Source of the DNA: Sphingomonas pokkalii
Lineage (GTDB): Bacteria > Pseudomonadota > Alphaproteobacteria > Sphingomonadales > Sphingomonadaceae
DNA: 64,000 nt
Assembly: GCF_003096275.1 (NCBI RefSeq)
Contig: NZ_QENQ01000001.1
Span: forward strand, 2,042,731 to 2,106,730
Reading direction: 5' to 3'
Part shown: positions 25,301 to 34,002 of the stretch, in pieces
Position numbering within the stretch: the stretch's first letter is position 1
Layout of the letters: each line of letters begins with the position of its first letter
Program-made: the position numbers and the translations under genes
Notes under the pieces: model-generated
What the model saw: only the letters and a program-made list of their open reading frames with translations
The model's database searches: none
What the model was told of the DNA's origin: nothing

Positions 25301-26941
25301 AAGTCGATCCCGCTCAGCCCGCAGATCAAGGCGCTGCTCGACCTCGATGTCGACAGCATCGATCCCAACGGACTGATGATCGCGATCCTCAAGGCACGCG
25401 TCGGGCTGCTGTGGTTCGGCGGCATCGGCACCTATCTGAAGGCGGCGAGCGAGAGCAACGGCGAGGTGGGCGATCCCGCCAACGACCGGATCCGCATCAA
25501 TGCCGAGCAGGTGCGCGCGCAGGTGGTCGGCGAAGGCGCCAATCTGGGCGTCACGCAGGCGGCCCGCATCGCGTTCGCCCGCAATGGCGGCCGGATCAAT
25601 ACCGACTTCATCGATAATTCGGCAGGCGTCGACTGCTCGGATAACGAGGTCAACATCAAGATCGCGCTCAACCGCGAGATGATCGAGGGCCGCCTGGCCT
25701 TCGAGGATCGCAACACGCTGCTTGCCTCGATGACCGACGACGTCGCGCATCTGGTGCTGGAGGACAACCGCCTCCAGACACTGGCGCTGTCGTTCATGGA
25801 GAATGACGGCGCGCTCGATCTGCCCAGCTATGTGCGGGTGATCGAAATCCTGGAAGCCAGTGGCCGGCTCGACCGGTTCGTCGAAGGCCTTGGTTCGAAC
25901 GAAGACCTGCTGCGCCGAGCCCAGGACGGGCGCGGCCTGACCCGGCCGGAGCTGGCAGTGCTGCTCGCGTCGGCCAAGCTGGCGTTGCAGGACGCGATCG
26001 AACAGGGCGATCTCGGCCATGATCCGGCGCTGGTGGGCGATCTCCACGCAGCCTTCCCGCGCGCGATGCAGGAGCGCTTCGGCAACGCGATCGATGAACA
26101 TCGGCTGCGGAACGAAATCGTGGCGACGAAGCTGGCGAACCGCGTGGTCAACCGGCTGGGTGTACTGCACCCCTTCGAACTGGCGGAAGAGGAAGGCGCA
26201 GCGATGCGCGACATCGCGGCCATGTTCGTCGCCGCAGAACGCCTGTTCGACCTGCCGACGCTATGGGCGGAAATCGAAAGCGCCACCATCGGCGAAGGCG
26301 CCCGCATCGCGCTGCTCGACCAGCTCGCACTCGCGGTACGCGGCCAGATCGCCGATCTGCTCCGCGTCACCCGCCCCGGTGCAAGCGCCGCCGAAGTAAT
26401 CGATCGGCTGCGCCCCGGCATCGTTGTACTGGGTGACAAGGCGCGATCGCTGCTGCTGGACGAAGCCCGCGCCCATTCCGACCGCATCTCGGCAAGACTG
26501 GAAGCCGCGGGCGCGCCGGCCGAGCTGACCGACAAAGTCGTCCGCATCGTTGAGATGGACGGCGCCGTTGGCCTCGCCGATCTCGGCCAACGGCTGGAAA
26601 TCGACGAAGAGGTGTTGGCGCGTGCCTTCACCGCGCTTGGCCAGACGCTGGGGCTGGATTGGGCCCAGGGTGCGGCCGCGCGGATCACGACCGGCGATGT
26701 GTGGGAGCGGCTGCTGATCGCCAGCCTGGCGCGCGATTTCCAGCAGTTGCGTCTCGAGTTTCTGGGGCGCATCGAAGGTGCCGATCCACAGGCTGCGGTG
26801 GAGGCTTGGCGCACCGACCATCAGGCCCGGGTCGATCAGTTCGTGGCGGTCGTGCGCCGCGCCCGGCAATCGGCCGCACCCAATGCGGCGATGCTGGCGC
26901 AGATCGCCGGCCAGGCCCGCGTGCTGCTCGGCCGCGAATAG
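22319..26941 (+). CDS. gdhB: NAD-specific glutamate dehydrogenase, large (180-kDa) type
   Basis: This cytoplasmic enzyme of 1540 residues oxidises L-glutamate to 2-oxoglutarate with NAD, feeding amino acid carbon into the citric acid cycle. The length and layout match the L-GDH4/Bac_GDH family of Caulobacter, Pseudomonas and sphingomonads: a long N-terminal ACT-like regulatory half (1-700), the catalytic core with VARGGLRWSDRRDDFRTE and VPTGAKGGFYPK (about 755-800), the VAGVGDMSGDVFGNGML nucleotide-binding region (about 915) and a helical C-terminal domain. The start at 22319 (MKNMTKEIMQAFEERIF) is chosen over an in-frame codon at 22283 from the family N-terminus. A hairpin follows the stop. 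Confidence 0.95.
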   Translation: MKNMTKEIMQAFEERIFEGALPGELEGLDESERADIARFVAETAAERPPQTVRLNLETYHDDNSRRMRLAVINDDMPFLVDSIAGAIAAFDLGTFRIIHPILPIERDAKGAITAVGEKAADAQPESMIYIEIERADARTRRALTSEIERVLEHVRDVVSDWRPLQQAMGLDAARVPSREGEALLRWFADDAMTLLGHEKWTAGGESSDEIGLARYTHDVPLLADASRNLAVDYFQMGGEIPLLLKSNAISTVHRRVPLDIVVTPLMTGQDVTGLSIHYGLWTSQALNTPPAMVPMLRSRLEMLESKFGFDPSGHTGKAMTHALTGLPHDLTTAFDLEALESLVLTAMSVSDRPRSKLVLVRSPLGRHLFAFVWLPREQVAAGHRETIGNMLVDAAHAKMINWSIALEDGVLAQLRYTLDLRGDTVMPDEGELDARIARIVRGWAPAVDACLNEIAGSGAARLSLRLANAFPDVYRLTHTPEEAAQDMVRIGGLEDEHGRSVRIFPVADEAGAYRIKLYRLGGALALSDAVPAFENFGFRVLEEVPTELTNGAFIHDFKVEPASPSDMLDRNPAVVEAAIAAVLEGRAENDLFNRLIVEAGLAPSAVVLLRAWFRYLRQAGMLYGLGTVVDALRRAPLVATALVERFEAAHDPARGGDAEAIDDAEKAINAGLAQVSAIDDDRILRLFKGVVLATLRTNAYAPAGEEALAFKLDSAKVPGLPAPLPWREIWVYSPRIEGIHLRAGPVARGGLRWSDRRDDFRTEILGLMKAQRVKNAVIVPTGAKGGFYPKQLPNPAVDRDAWLAEGTESYRIFIRALLSITDNIVAGAVVHPESVTVLDGEDPYFVVAADKGTATFSDVANKIATERNFWLGDAFASGGSVGYDHKAMGITAKGAWVSVRRHFLEMGTDIQSEPVTVAGVGDMSGDVFGNGMLLSKTIKLVAAFDHRHIFLDPNPDAAKSWEERARMFALPRSSWADYNPALISEGGGVFPRTEKSIPLSPQIKALLDLDVDSIDPNGLMIAILKARVGLLWFGGIGTYLKAASESNGEVGDPANDRIRINAEQVRAQVVGEGANLGVTQAARIAFARNGGRINTDFIDNSAGVDCSDNEVNIKIALNREMIEGRLAFEDRNTLLASMTDDVAHLVLEDNRLQTLALSFMENDGALDLPSYVRVIEILEASGRLDRFVEGLGSNEDLLRRAQDGRGLTRPELAVLLASAKLALQDAIEQGDLGHDPALVGDLHAAFPRAMQERFGNAIDEHRLRNEIVATKLANRVVNRLGVLHPFELAEEEGAAMRDIAAMFVAAERLFDLPTLWAEIESATIGEGARIALLDQLALAVRGQIADLLRVTRPGASAAEVIDRLRPGIVVLGDKARSLLLDEARAHSDRISARLEAAGAPAELTDKVVRIVEMDGAVGLADLGQRLEIDEEVLARAFTALGQTLGLDWAQGAAARITTGDVWERLLIASLARDFQQLRLEFLGRIEGADPQAAVEAWRTDHQARVDQFVAVVRRARQSAAPNAAMLAQIAGQARVLLGRE

Positions 26942-26950
26942 GCGAAACCA

Positions 26951-26983
26951 GAAGCGGCGCCGGTTGCCCGGCGCCGCGGCTTC
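26951..26983. terminator. Hairpin between convergent gdhB and xylD
   Basis: GAAGCGGCGCCGG pairs with CCGGCGCCGC(GG)CTTC around a TTG loop (two bulged bases). It sits between the two convergent stops and can serve both strands. No strong T tract is present. Confidence 0.6.
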
Positions 26984-26996
26984 TCATCCTACCGAT

Positions 26997-28772
26997 TCAG
27001 TGGTTGTGCCGGGGCACCTTCAATCCGGTGCCGCGGTACTTGGTCGCGAATTCCAGCACGCCGCCTTCGTGGAGCTGGCCCGACTTCTCGCGGTACAGCT
27101 CTTCCCAGGGCGTGTTGCTCGGCGGGATCGGTGGGGCGGGCTCGCCCTTGCGACGGGCGATCTCGTCGGCCTCGACCAGCGCGTCCACGCGGCCCTGGTT
27201 GAGGTCGATGCGGATCATGTCGCCGGTGCGCAGCCAGGAAAGCCCCCCGCCCGCCGCGCTCTCCGGCGAGGCGTTGAGGATCGAGGGGCTGTCCGACGTG
27301 CCCGACTGGCGGCCGTCGCCCAGCGTCGGCAGGCTCTGGATGCCCTTCTGGAGCAGCGCATCGGGCGGCTGCATGTTGACCACCTCGGCCGAGCCCGGCC
27401 AGCCCAGCACGCCCGCGCCGCGGATCACCAGGATGCAATTGTCGTCGATGGCGAGCGCCGGATCGTTGATCCGGTGGTGATAGTCGTCCGACCCGTCGAA
27501 CACCACCGCGCGGACCTCGAACACGCCCTCCTGCCCCGGCTTGGAGAGATAGCGTGCGCGGAAGGCATCCGAGATCACGCTGGTCTTCATGATCGCCATG
27601 TCGAACAGGTTGCCGGTGAGCACCAGGAACCCGGCCTTCTCCATCAACGGCTTGTCGATCGGGAAGATCACGTCGGCGTCGAGCACGCGCGCGTCCGCCA
27701 CATTCTCCGCCATCGTGCGGCCGGTGCAGGTCGCGACGCTGCCGTCGAGAATGCCCGCGTCCACGAGCAGCTTGAGCACCGCGGGGATGCCGCCGGCGCG
27801 GTGGAAGCGCTCGGACAGATACTGGCCCGCCGGCTGCATGTTGACGATCAGCGGCAGGTCATAGCCGGTCTGCCAGTCCTCGGGCGTGATGGTGATGCCG
27901 GCATGGGCGGCCATCGCGTTGAGGTGCGGCTGGGCGTTGGTCGAGCCGCCGATCGCGGTCAGCAGCTTGATCGCGTTGAGGAAGCTCTGCTTCGACAGGA
28001 TCTTCGACGGACGCAGATCCTCATAGGCCATGTCGACGATGCGCTTGCCGGTTTCGTACGCGATCTGCCCGCGCTCGCGGTACGGCGCCGGGATCATCGC
28101 GCAGCCGGGGAGCGACATGCCCAGACCCTCGGCGAGGCTGTTCATCGTCGAGGCGGTGCCCATGGTGTTGCAATGGCCCGAGGAGGGCGCGCTTTCCATC
28201 GCGCGGCGGAGGAACTCGGCCTCGTCGATCTCGCCCGCCGCCATCTTGCGGCGCGAGCGCCAGATCACCGTGCCCGAGCCGACCAGTTCGCCCTCGTGCC
28301 AGCCGTCGAGCATCGGGCCACCGGAGAGGACGATCGCCGGGATGTCGACGGTGGAGGCAGCCATCAGCGAAGACGGCGTGGTCTTGTCGCAGCCGGTGGT
28401 CAGGATCACCGCATCGATCGGATAGCCGTTGAGGATCTCGACCAGGCCGAGATAGGCAAGGTTGCGGTCGAGCGCCGCGGTCGGGCGCCGGCAATTCTCG
28501 AAGATCGGGTGGAGCGGGAATTCCATCGGGATGCCGCCCGCCGCCAGGATGCCTTCTCGCGCGCGCTTCACCGTCTCCAGATGGATGCGGTTGCACGGCG
28601 CAATGTCGCTGCCCGACTGGGCGATGCCGATGATCGGCTTGCCCGACGTCAGCTCCGCCGGCGTGATGCCGTAGTTCATGAAGCGCTCGAGATAGAGCGC
28701 GGCCATGTCGGCGCGGCCGGGGGCGGCGAACCATTCGCGCGATCGGAACGGACGGGCAGGCGTGCGGGTCAC
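26997..28772 (-). CDS. xylD: D-xylonate dehydratase (IlvD/Edd family)
   Basis: This 591-residue iron-sulfur dehydratase turns D-xylonate into 2-keto-3-deoxy-D-xylonate in oxidative xylose breakdown (Weimberg or Dahms route). It is very close to Caulobacter crescentus XylD from RFRSRDWF-like start to the KLPRHNH-like end. The probable cluster ligands are Cys60 (GSDIAPCNR), Cys128 (TTGCDKTT) and Cys200 (SSGHCNTMGTAST). Related enzymes act on L-arabinonate or D-gluconate, so the exact sugar acid is inferred. It lies downstream of a sugar porter on the same strand, but a strong terminator separates them, so it needs read-through or its own promoter. Confidence 0.92.
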   Translation of the reverse strand: MTRTPARPFRSREWFAAPGRADMAALYLERFMNYGITPAELTSGKPIIGIAQSGSDIAPCNRIHLETVKRAREGILAAGGIPMEFPLHPIFENCRRPTAALDRNLAYLGLVEILNGYPIDAVILTTGCDKTTPSSLMAASTVDIPAIVLSGGPMLDGWHEGELVGSGTVIWRSRRKMAAGEIDEAEFLRRAMESAPSSGHCNTMGTASTMNSLAEGLGMSLPGCAMIPAPYRERGQIAYETGKRIVDMAYEDLRPSKILSKQSFLNAIKLLTAIGGSTNAQPHLNAMAAHAGITITPEDWQTGYDLPLIVNMQPAGQYLSERFHRAGGIPAVLKLLVDAGILDGSVATCTGRTMAENVADARVLDADVIFPIDKPLMEKAGFLVLTGNLFDMAIMKTSVISDAFRARYLSKPGQEGVFEVRAVVFDGSDDYHHRINDPALAIDDNCILVIRGAGVLGWPGSAEVVNMQPPDALLQKGIQSLPTLGDGRQSGTSDSPSILNASPESAAGGGLSWLRTGDMIRIDLNQGRVDALVEADEIARRKGEPAPPIPPSNTPWEELYREKSGQLHEGGVLEFATKYRGTGLKVPRHNH

Positions 28773-28797
28773 GATTCAAACTCCCAAAAAACAAAAA

Positions 28798-28821
28798 GCC
28801 CCTCCCCTGGGAGGGAGGGGC
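28798..28821 (-). terminator. Rho-independent terminator after the sugar porter
   Basis: Read on the minus strand, the stem GCCCCTCCC/GGGAGGGGC with a six-base loop is followed by CTTTTTGTTTTTTGGG. The U-rich run makes this one of the clearest terminators in the window. It lies between the porter and xylD. Confidence 0.85.
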
Positions 28822-28833
28822 CGGCAGAAGGCC

Positions 28834-30240
28834 TCAGCCCTCCATCGCCTCGAGTTCCTTGCCCTTGGTTTCCTTGATGAACTTCAGGACGAGGAAGAAG
28901 CTGACCGCCGCGCAGACGGCGTAGAAGGTGTAGCTGGCAGCAAGGCCGAGCTTGGACGCCATAACCGGGAAGCTCTGCGCAATCAGATAGTTGGCGAACC
29001 ACTGGGCGAAGCCGCACACCGCCAGCGCCGAGCCGCGGATCTGGTTCGGGAACATCTCGCCGAGCATCACCCACATCACCGGGCCCCAGCTGATGTTGAA
29101 GAAGATCACGTAGAGATTGGCGGCGACCACGGCGATCTTGCCGAGCTCGGGCGAGAGGACCAGCTTGCCCGAGGCATCGAGCGAGCCATGGCCGAAGGCA
29201 TAGACGAGCACGAACAGCGTCACCGCCATGCCCGCCGAGCCAATCAGCAACAGCGGCTTGCGGCCGATCCGGTCGACCAGACCGATCGTCACGAAACAGG
29301 CCGCGATCGAGACCGCGCCCGAGACGATGTTGATCAGCAGCGAGTCGGCTTCGGTGAAGCCGGCCAGCTGCCACAGCGTCGAGCCGTAATAGAAGATCAC
29401 GTTGATGCCGACGAGCTGCTGGAACACCGCGATCACCAGGCCGGCCCACAGGATCGGGCGGATGCCGCCGGTGCGCGGGTCGATCAGGTCGCGGAAGCTC
29501 GGGCGATGGTCGGTGGTGAAGCTGGCGCGGATTTCCTCCAGCTTGGTGCGCGCGGTCTGCGGGCCGAACAGGTCGGTCAGCACCTTGGTGGCTTCCTCGA
29601 TGCGCCCCTTGGCGACCAGGTAGCGCGGGCTCTCCGGAATGAAGAACAGCGCGACCAGGAACACCGCGGCGGGGATCGCCTGCATCAGGTACATCCAGCG
29701 CCAGGCTTCGAGGCCTGCCCAGAAGGCGTTGGTCGAGGCGCCTGCGGCAGCGGCAAGGTAATAGTTGACCACGAACGCGGCGGTGAGGCCGGAGATGATC
29801 ATGATCTGCTGCACCGTCGTCATCCGGCCGCGAATGTTCGCGGGGGCGACTTCGGAGATATAGGCGGGCGACAGCACCGAAGCCGCACCCACCGCGATGC
29901 CGCCGGCGATCCGGGCGACGACGAACACGCCGTGCAGGTGCGCAAAGCCCTGCGCCAGCGCGCCGACGAGGAAGATGAAGGCGGCGAGCCGCATCACGTT
30001 GCGGCGGCCGATCGCATCGGCCAGCGTGCCGGCGAAGAACGCACCGATGAAACAGCCGATCAGCAGCGAGCCGACGGTGAAGCCAAGCCCGGCTTCATCC
30101 AGTTGGAATGCGGCCTGCAGGCCAGGCTGGGTACCGTTCACGGCACCACTGTCATATCCGAAAAGCAATCCGCCGATCGTGGCCACCGCCACGATGGCGC
30201 TGATCAGGCCGATATTGGCCCGCTCCGCCGTCTGGTTCAT
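28834..30240 (-). CDS. MFS sugar porter (XylE-like proton symporter)
   Basis: This 468-residue inner-membrane protein has twelve predicted helices. The sugar-porter signatures are GGLLFGYDSGAVNG in helix 1, a GRR motif in the loop between helices 2 and 3 (DAIGRRNVMR), PESPRYLVAKGR after helix 6 and DRIGRKPLLL in the second half. It probably imports a pentose or hexose with protons. The start at 30240 has AGAGGGA upstream. A LacI-type operator lies 39 bases before the start, and a LacI gene and xylD flank it, so D-xylose is a reasonable substrate. Confidence 0.9.
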   Translation of the reverse strand: MNQTAERANIGLISAIVAVATIGGLLFGYDSGAVNGTQPGLQAAFQLDEAGLGFTVGSLLIGCFIGAFFAGTLADAIGRRNVMRLAAFIFLVGALAQGFAHLHGVFVVARIAGGIAVGAASVLSPAYISEVAPANIRGRMTTVQQIMIISGLTAAFVVNYYLAAAAGASTNAFWAGLEAWRWMYLMQAIPAAVFLVALFFIPESPRYLVAKGRIEEATKVLTDLFGPQTARTKLEEIRASFTTDHRPSFRDLIDPRTGGIRPILWAGLVIAVFQQLVGINVIFYYGSTLWQLAGFTEADSLLINIVSGAVSIAACFVTIGLVDRIGRKPLLLIGSAGMAVTLFVLVYAFGHGSLDASGKLVLSPELGKIAVVAANLYVIFFNISWGPVMWVMLGEMFPNQIRGSALAVCGFAQWFANYLIAQSFPVMASKLGLAASYTFYAVCAAVSFFLVLKFIKETKGKELEAMEG

Positions 30241-30278
30241 CAGGTCCCTCTCCTCAACACCCCGGATGTGGCGCGATT

Positions 30279-30292
30279 TGTTAGCGGTAACG
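30279..30292 (-). promoter_or_regulatory. LacI-type operator before the sugar porter
   Basis: TGTTAGCGGTAACG has arms TGTTA and TAACG around a GCGG centre. It matches ten of the 14 positions of the site in the GH10/GH67 gap (TGGTAGCGGTACCA), including the seven-base AGCGGTA core. It is well placed to block the promoter of the porter. Confidence 0.6.
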
Positions 30293-30358
30293 CTGGCCCG
30301 TGCAACCAGGAAAAGCAAGCCCGCACATCGCTGCACGCAACTTTCTGCCAGCGTTGTC

Positions 30359-31405
30359 CTATCGCCGGGGTGGCGGCGCGCAGGATTCGCGCACGATCAA
30401 CTGATGTGCAAGCACTTGTTCGGCGGCCTCGCTTTGTACGCCGGGGCGAAGCGCTTCGAGCAGCATGGTCAGCGCCGCCTCGGCCATCGCGGCGATCGGC
30501 TGGCGAACGGTGGTCAGTTCCGGCCACATGGTGGTAGCAAGCGCGGTATCGTCGAATCCGACGACGCTCAGATCCTGCGGCACATGCAGGCCGCGGCGAT
30601 GCGCCACGCCCACGGTCGCGGCGGCCATATCGTCATTGCTTGCGAAGATCGCCGTCGGCGGCTCGGGCAAATCGAGCAGCGCCTCGCTGGCGACGATACC
30701 AGACCGGAAGGTGAAATAGCCCTGCTCGACCGGCATCGCTGCAAGGTCCATCCCCGCCGCTGCAATCGCCGCACAGAACCCGCGATAGCGCTCGGCGCTC
30801 GATGTCTGGTTCGGGTTGCCGCGGATGAAGCCGATCCGGCGATGCCCCAGATCGATCAGATGCTTCGTCATCGCGGACGCAGCCGCGAAATCATCGATGC
30901 GGACATTCAGGCTGCCCTCAGGCGGCAGGCCCATGGCGACGGATACCCAGGGGATGCCGGCAGCTTCCAGCTCCGCACGCACCGCCCCCGCTTCGGAAAG
31001 CGGCGGCGGCAGGATCACCCCTTGCACATGCGTCTGCACGAAGCCGCGGGTCGCCTCGGCCTGCTCCTCCGGACGTTCGCCTTCGCACGCTTCCAGCACG
31101 AGATGGCAACCGGCACGCCGGGCGGCGGCAAGCGCGCCGATCAGAAACTGCGAAAGATAGGCGGCGGAGGGGTTCGAATAGAGCAAGCCGATCTGCGTGG
31201 CTTCCCCTGCAGCCAGGCTGCGGGCTGCGCTGTTCGGCGAGTAGTTGAGCTTGGCGATCGCAGCGAGCACGGCTTCCCGGGTCGCTTCGCGGACATTCGT
31301 GCCGCCATTGACAACGCGCGAAACCGTCATCGCGGAAACGCCCGCTTCGCGTGCCACGTCCTGTACGGTGATGCTGCCCCGGCTGCGCCGGCTAGGTTTG
31401 CTCAT
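30359..31405 (-). CDS. LacI-family transcription regulator of sugar use
   Basis: This 348-residue repressor has an N-terminal helix-turn-helix and hinge (ITVQDVAREAGVSAMTVSRV, then NYSPNSAARSLAAG) and a periplasmic-binding-protein-like sensor domain (about 65-340). The start at 31405 (MSKPSRRSRGS) has GGAGGGGGG directly upstream. It sits between the porter/xylD genes and the GH3 gene, and palindromes of LacI type lie before the porter, before the GH3 gene and between GH10 and GH67. It is therefore the likely controller of xylan and xylose genes here. The effector is probably a xylo-oligosaccharide or sugar acid, which the sequence cannot show. Confidence 0.9.
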   Translation of the reverse strand: MSKPSRRSRGSITVQDVAREAGVSAMTVSRVVNGGTNVREATREAVLAAIAKLNYSPNSAARSLAAGEATQIGLLYSNPSAAYLSQFLIGALAAARRAGCHLVLEACEGERPEEQAEATRGFVQTHVQGVILPPPLSEAGAVRAELEAAGIPWVSVAMGLPPEGSLNVRIDDFAAASAMTKHLIDLGHRRIGFIRGNPNQTSSAERYRGFCAAIAAAGMDLAAMPVEQGYFTFRSGIVASEALLDLPEPPTAIFASNDDMAAATVGVAHRRGLHVPQDLSVVGFDDTALATTMWPELTTVRQPIAAMAEAALTMLLEALRPGVQSEAAEQVLAHQLIVRESCAPPPRR

Positions 31406-31444
31406 CCCCCCTCCCTGCACGAACGCATAGGTTCGCGCTACCAT

Positions 31445-31454
31445 GATTGCAATC
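31445..31454. promoter_or_regulatory. Palindrome in the lacI-GH3 divergent promoter region
   Basis: GATTGCAATC is a perfect 10-bp palindrome, 40 bases before the lacI start on its promoter side. It may be an autoregulatory LacI site or the site of another regulator. Confidence 0.4.
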
Positions 31455-31500
31455 GTTCGAGCGCGCGCGGTTGACCGGCATCGGCACGCCCCCTTATAGC

Positions 31501-31514
31501 TGATAGCGCTACCA
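31501..31514 (+). promoter_or_regulatory. LacI-type operator before the GH3 gene
   Basis: TGATAGCGCTACCA has a TAGCGCTA core and resembles TGGTAGCGGTACCA in the GH10/GH67 gap. It lies 51 bases before the GH3 start codon. Confidence 0.6.
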
Positions 31515-31565
31515 TCATGGCAACAGGCGACATCAAGATCGTCGCCAGCCTTCAGGGAGAGGAAC

Positions 31566-33965
31566 ATGCGCCACTTTCGCCGCGTCGCCGCGCTTGCCAT
31601 CGCCGCGAGCGCCTTGACGCCCCTCGTCGGGTCACAGCCGGTTCAAGCGCAGACCACCCGCGCCGAAAAGCCGCTCTACAAGGACGCCAGCCAGCCCGTC
31701 GAGGCGCGGGTCAACGATCTGCTCGCGCGCATGACGCTGGAGGAAAAGGTCCAGCAGCTTCAGGCGCTCTGGCTCAACAAGGGCCTGGTTCAGGACAGCA
31801 AGGGCGCATTCGATCCCGCGACGGCGAGCAAGAATTTCCCCAACGGGCTTGGCATGATCTCCCGACCCTATGACCGACGCGGCGTTGCTGCCGGCGCATC
31901 CGCTGCCGCAGGTGCCAACGCAGGCGACGTCAACCGCAGCCCGGAGGAAACGGCCCGCTACGTCTATGCTGCCCAGAAATGGGCGATGGAGAAGACGCGG
32001 CTCGGCATCCCGATGCTGATGCATGAGGAAGCGCTGCACGGCCTGGTCGCGCCGGGGGCCACCAGCTTCCCGCAATCGATCGGCCTGGCCAGCAGCTTCA
32101 ACCCCAGGCTGGTCGAACAGATCTTCTCGATGGCCGCCAAGGAGGCCCGCGCCCGCGGCGCCAACCTCGTCCTCGCCCCCGTTGTCGACGTCGCCCGCGA
32201 TCCGCGTTGGGGTCGCATCGAGGAAACCTATGGCGAGGATCCGTACCTCGTCACCCAGATGGGCCTCGCCGCGATCCGCGGTTTCCAGGGCAGTACCCTG
32301 CCGCTGGCATCCGACAAGGTGTTCATCACCCTCAAGCACATGACCGGCCATGGCCAGCCGGAGAACGGCACCAATGTCGGCCCCGCCTCGCTCGGCGAGC
32401 GGACGCTGCGCGAAGATTTCTTCCCGCCCTTCGAGGCGGCGGTGAAGACGCTCCCCGTGATGTCGGTGATGGCCAGCTATAACGAGATCGACGGCATCCC
32501 CAGCCACGCCAACAAGTGGCTGCTCACCGACGTGTTGCGCGGCGAATGGGGGTTCCAGGGCGCCGTGGTCAGCGACTATTTCGCGATCCGCGAGCTGATC
32601 ACCCGCCACCACATGTTCAAGGACCCCAAGGACGCGGCGCAGCGCGCGCTCGACGCGGGTGTCGACGTCGAGACCCCGGACGGCGAGGCCTATACCCATC
32701 TCGTCCAGCTGGTGAAGGAAGGCCGGGTCAGCCAGGGCGAGATCGACAATGCCGTGCGCCGCGTGCTGCGGATGAAGTTCGAGGGCGGGCTGTTCGAGAA
32801 TCCCTATCCCGAGGTGAAGCTGGCCGCCGCGCGCACCAACACACCCGAGGCGATCGCGCTTTCCCGCCAGGCGGCGCGCGAATCGATCGTGCTGCTCAAG
32901 AATGCCCAGGGTCTCCTCCCGCTCGACGCCAAGGGCATCAAGCGCATGGCGGTGATCGGTACCCACGCCAAGGACACGCCGATCGGCGGCTATTCGGACC
33001 TGCCCAACCATGTCGTCAGCGTGCTCGAAGGCATGCAGGCCGAAGGCAAGGGCAAGTTCGCGGTCGACTATGCCGAGGGCATCCGCATCACCGATCATCG
33101 TGAATGGTCGAAGGATGCCGTGCAACTAGTGCCGGATTCGGTGAACGACCAGCTCCGCGCCCAGGCACTGGAGACCGCGAAGAACGCCGACGTGGTTGTG
33201 CTGGTTCTCGGCGGCAACGAGGCGGTGAGCCGCGAGGCCTGGGCCGACAACCATCTCGGCGACAGCGAGACGCTCGACCTGCCGGGGCCGCAGGACCAGC
33301 TGACGAAGGAGCTTATCGCGCTGGGCAAGCCGGTGGTCGTGATCCTGCTCAACGGCCGCCCCTATGCGGTGAACTATCTTGCGGAAAAGGCCCCGGCGCT
33401 GATCGAGGGCTGGTATCTGGGCGAGCAGACCGGCAACGCGATCGCCGACGTGGTGTTCGGCCGCTACAATCCGGGCGGCAAGCTGCCCGTGTCGATCGCG
33501 CGGAACGTCGGCCAGCTGCCGATCTACTATAACAAGAAGCCGAGCGCGCGCCGTGGCTATCTGTTCGGCGACACCAGTCCGCTCTACCCGTTCGGCTATG
33601 GCCTGAGCTACACGAGCTTCGACATCGCCGCCCCGCGCCTGGGCACGCCGACGATCGGCATCGCCGACAAGGCGAGCGTCGAGGTGGAGGTGACCAACAC
33701 CGGCAAGGTCGCCGGCGACGAGGTGGTCCAGCTCTACGTCCATGACGACGAGGCTTCGGTGACGCGGCCGGTGATCGAGCTCAAGCGGTTCGAGCGCGTG
33801 ACGCTGAAGCCGGGCGAGAAGAAAACGGTCCGCTTCGAGCTGACGCCGGACGATCTGGCGCTGTGGAACAGCCAGATGCGCCATGTGGTGGAACCCGGTA
33901 CCTTCACCATCTCCGCCGGCCCGGACTCGGCGACGCTGAAGAGCACAACGCTGACCGTGAAGTAA
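31566..33965 (+). CDS. Exported GH3 beta-xylosidase/beta-glucosidase
   Basis: This 799-residue enzyme has a Sec signal peptide (ends near VQAQ). It carries the GH3 barrel (about 40-390), the alpha/beta sandwich (about 420-650) and a C-terminal fibronectin-III-like domain (about 700-795). The nucleophile is Asp337 in AVVSDYFAI. The SDYFAI form and the context point to xylo-oligosaccharide hydrolysis, though many GH3 enzymes also split beta-glucosides. The ribosome site GGAGAGGAA lies just before the ATG. A LacI-type operator lies upstream and a strong hairpin downstream, so it is probably a single-gene unit in the xylan regulon. Confidence 0.92.
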   Translation: MRHFRRVAALAIAASALTPLVGSQPVQAQTTRAEKPLYKDASQPVEARVNDLLARMTLEEKVQQLQALWLNKGLVQDSKGAFDPATASKNFPNGLGMISRPYDRRGVAAGASAAAGANAGDVNRSPEETARYVYAAQKWAMEKTRLGIPMLMHEEALHGLVAPGATSFPQSIGLASSFNPRLVEQIFSMAAKEARARGANLVLAPVVDVARDPRWGRIEETYGEDPYLVTQMGLAAIRGFQGSTLPLASDKVFITLKHMTGHGQPENGTNVGPASLGERTLREDFFPPFEAAVKTLPVMSVMASYNEIDGIPSHANKWLLTDVLRGEWGFQGAVVSDYFAIRELITRHHMFKDPKDAAQRALDAGVDVETPDGEAYTHLVQLVKEGRVSQGEIDNAVRRVLRMKFEGGLFENPYPEVKLAAARTNTPEAIALSRQAARESIVLLKNAQGLLPLDAKGIKRMAVIGTHAKDTPIGGYSDLPNHVVSVLEGMQAEGKGKFAVDYAEGIRITDHREWSKDAVQLVPDSVNDQLRAQALETAKNADVVVLVLGGNEAVSREAWADNHLGDSETLDLPGPQDQLTKELIALGKPVVVILLNGRPYAVNYLAEKAPALIEGWYLGEQTGNAIADVVFGRYNPGGKLPVSIARNVGQLPIYYNKKPSARRGYLFGDTSPLYPFGYGLSYTSFDIAAPRLGTPTIGIADKASVEVEVTNTGKVAGDEVVQLYVHDDEASVTRPVIELKRFERVTLKPGEKKTVRFELTPDDLALWNSQMRHVVEPGTFTISAGPDSATLKSTTLTVK

Positions 33966-33969
33966 GACA

Positions 33970-33995
33970 GCGGGGGCGGTACGCGCCGCCCCCGC
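33970..33995. terminator. Hairpin between convergent GH3 and aldehyde oxidoreductase genes
   Basis: GCGGGGGCGG pairs perfectly with CCGCCCCCGC around TACGCG. The flanks GACA and TGTC extend the symmetry. It can terminate both converging transcripts, though the T run is short. Confidence 0.65.
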
Positions 33996-34002
33996 CCCTG
34001 TC

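Noticed and set aside
23438..26170. Long open frame (910 codons) on the minus strand opposite gdhB
   Set aside because: It is antisense to a strongly conserved enzyme in GC-rich DNA, has no family pattern and no ribosome site. Similar long shadows lie opposite xylD, the Pao genes and the GH9 gene.
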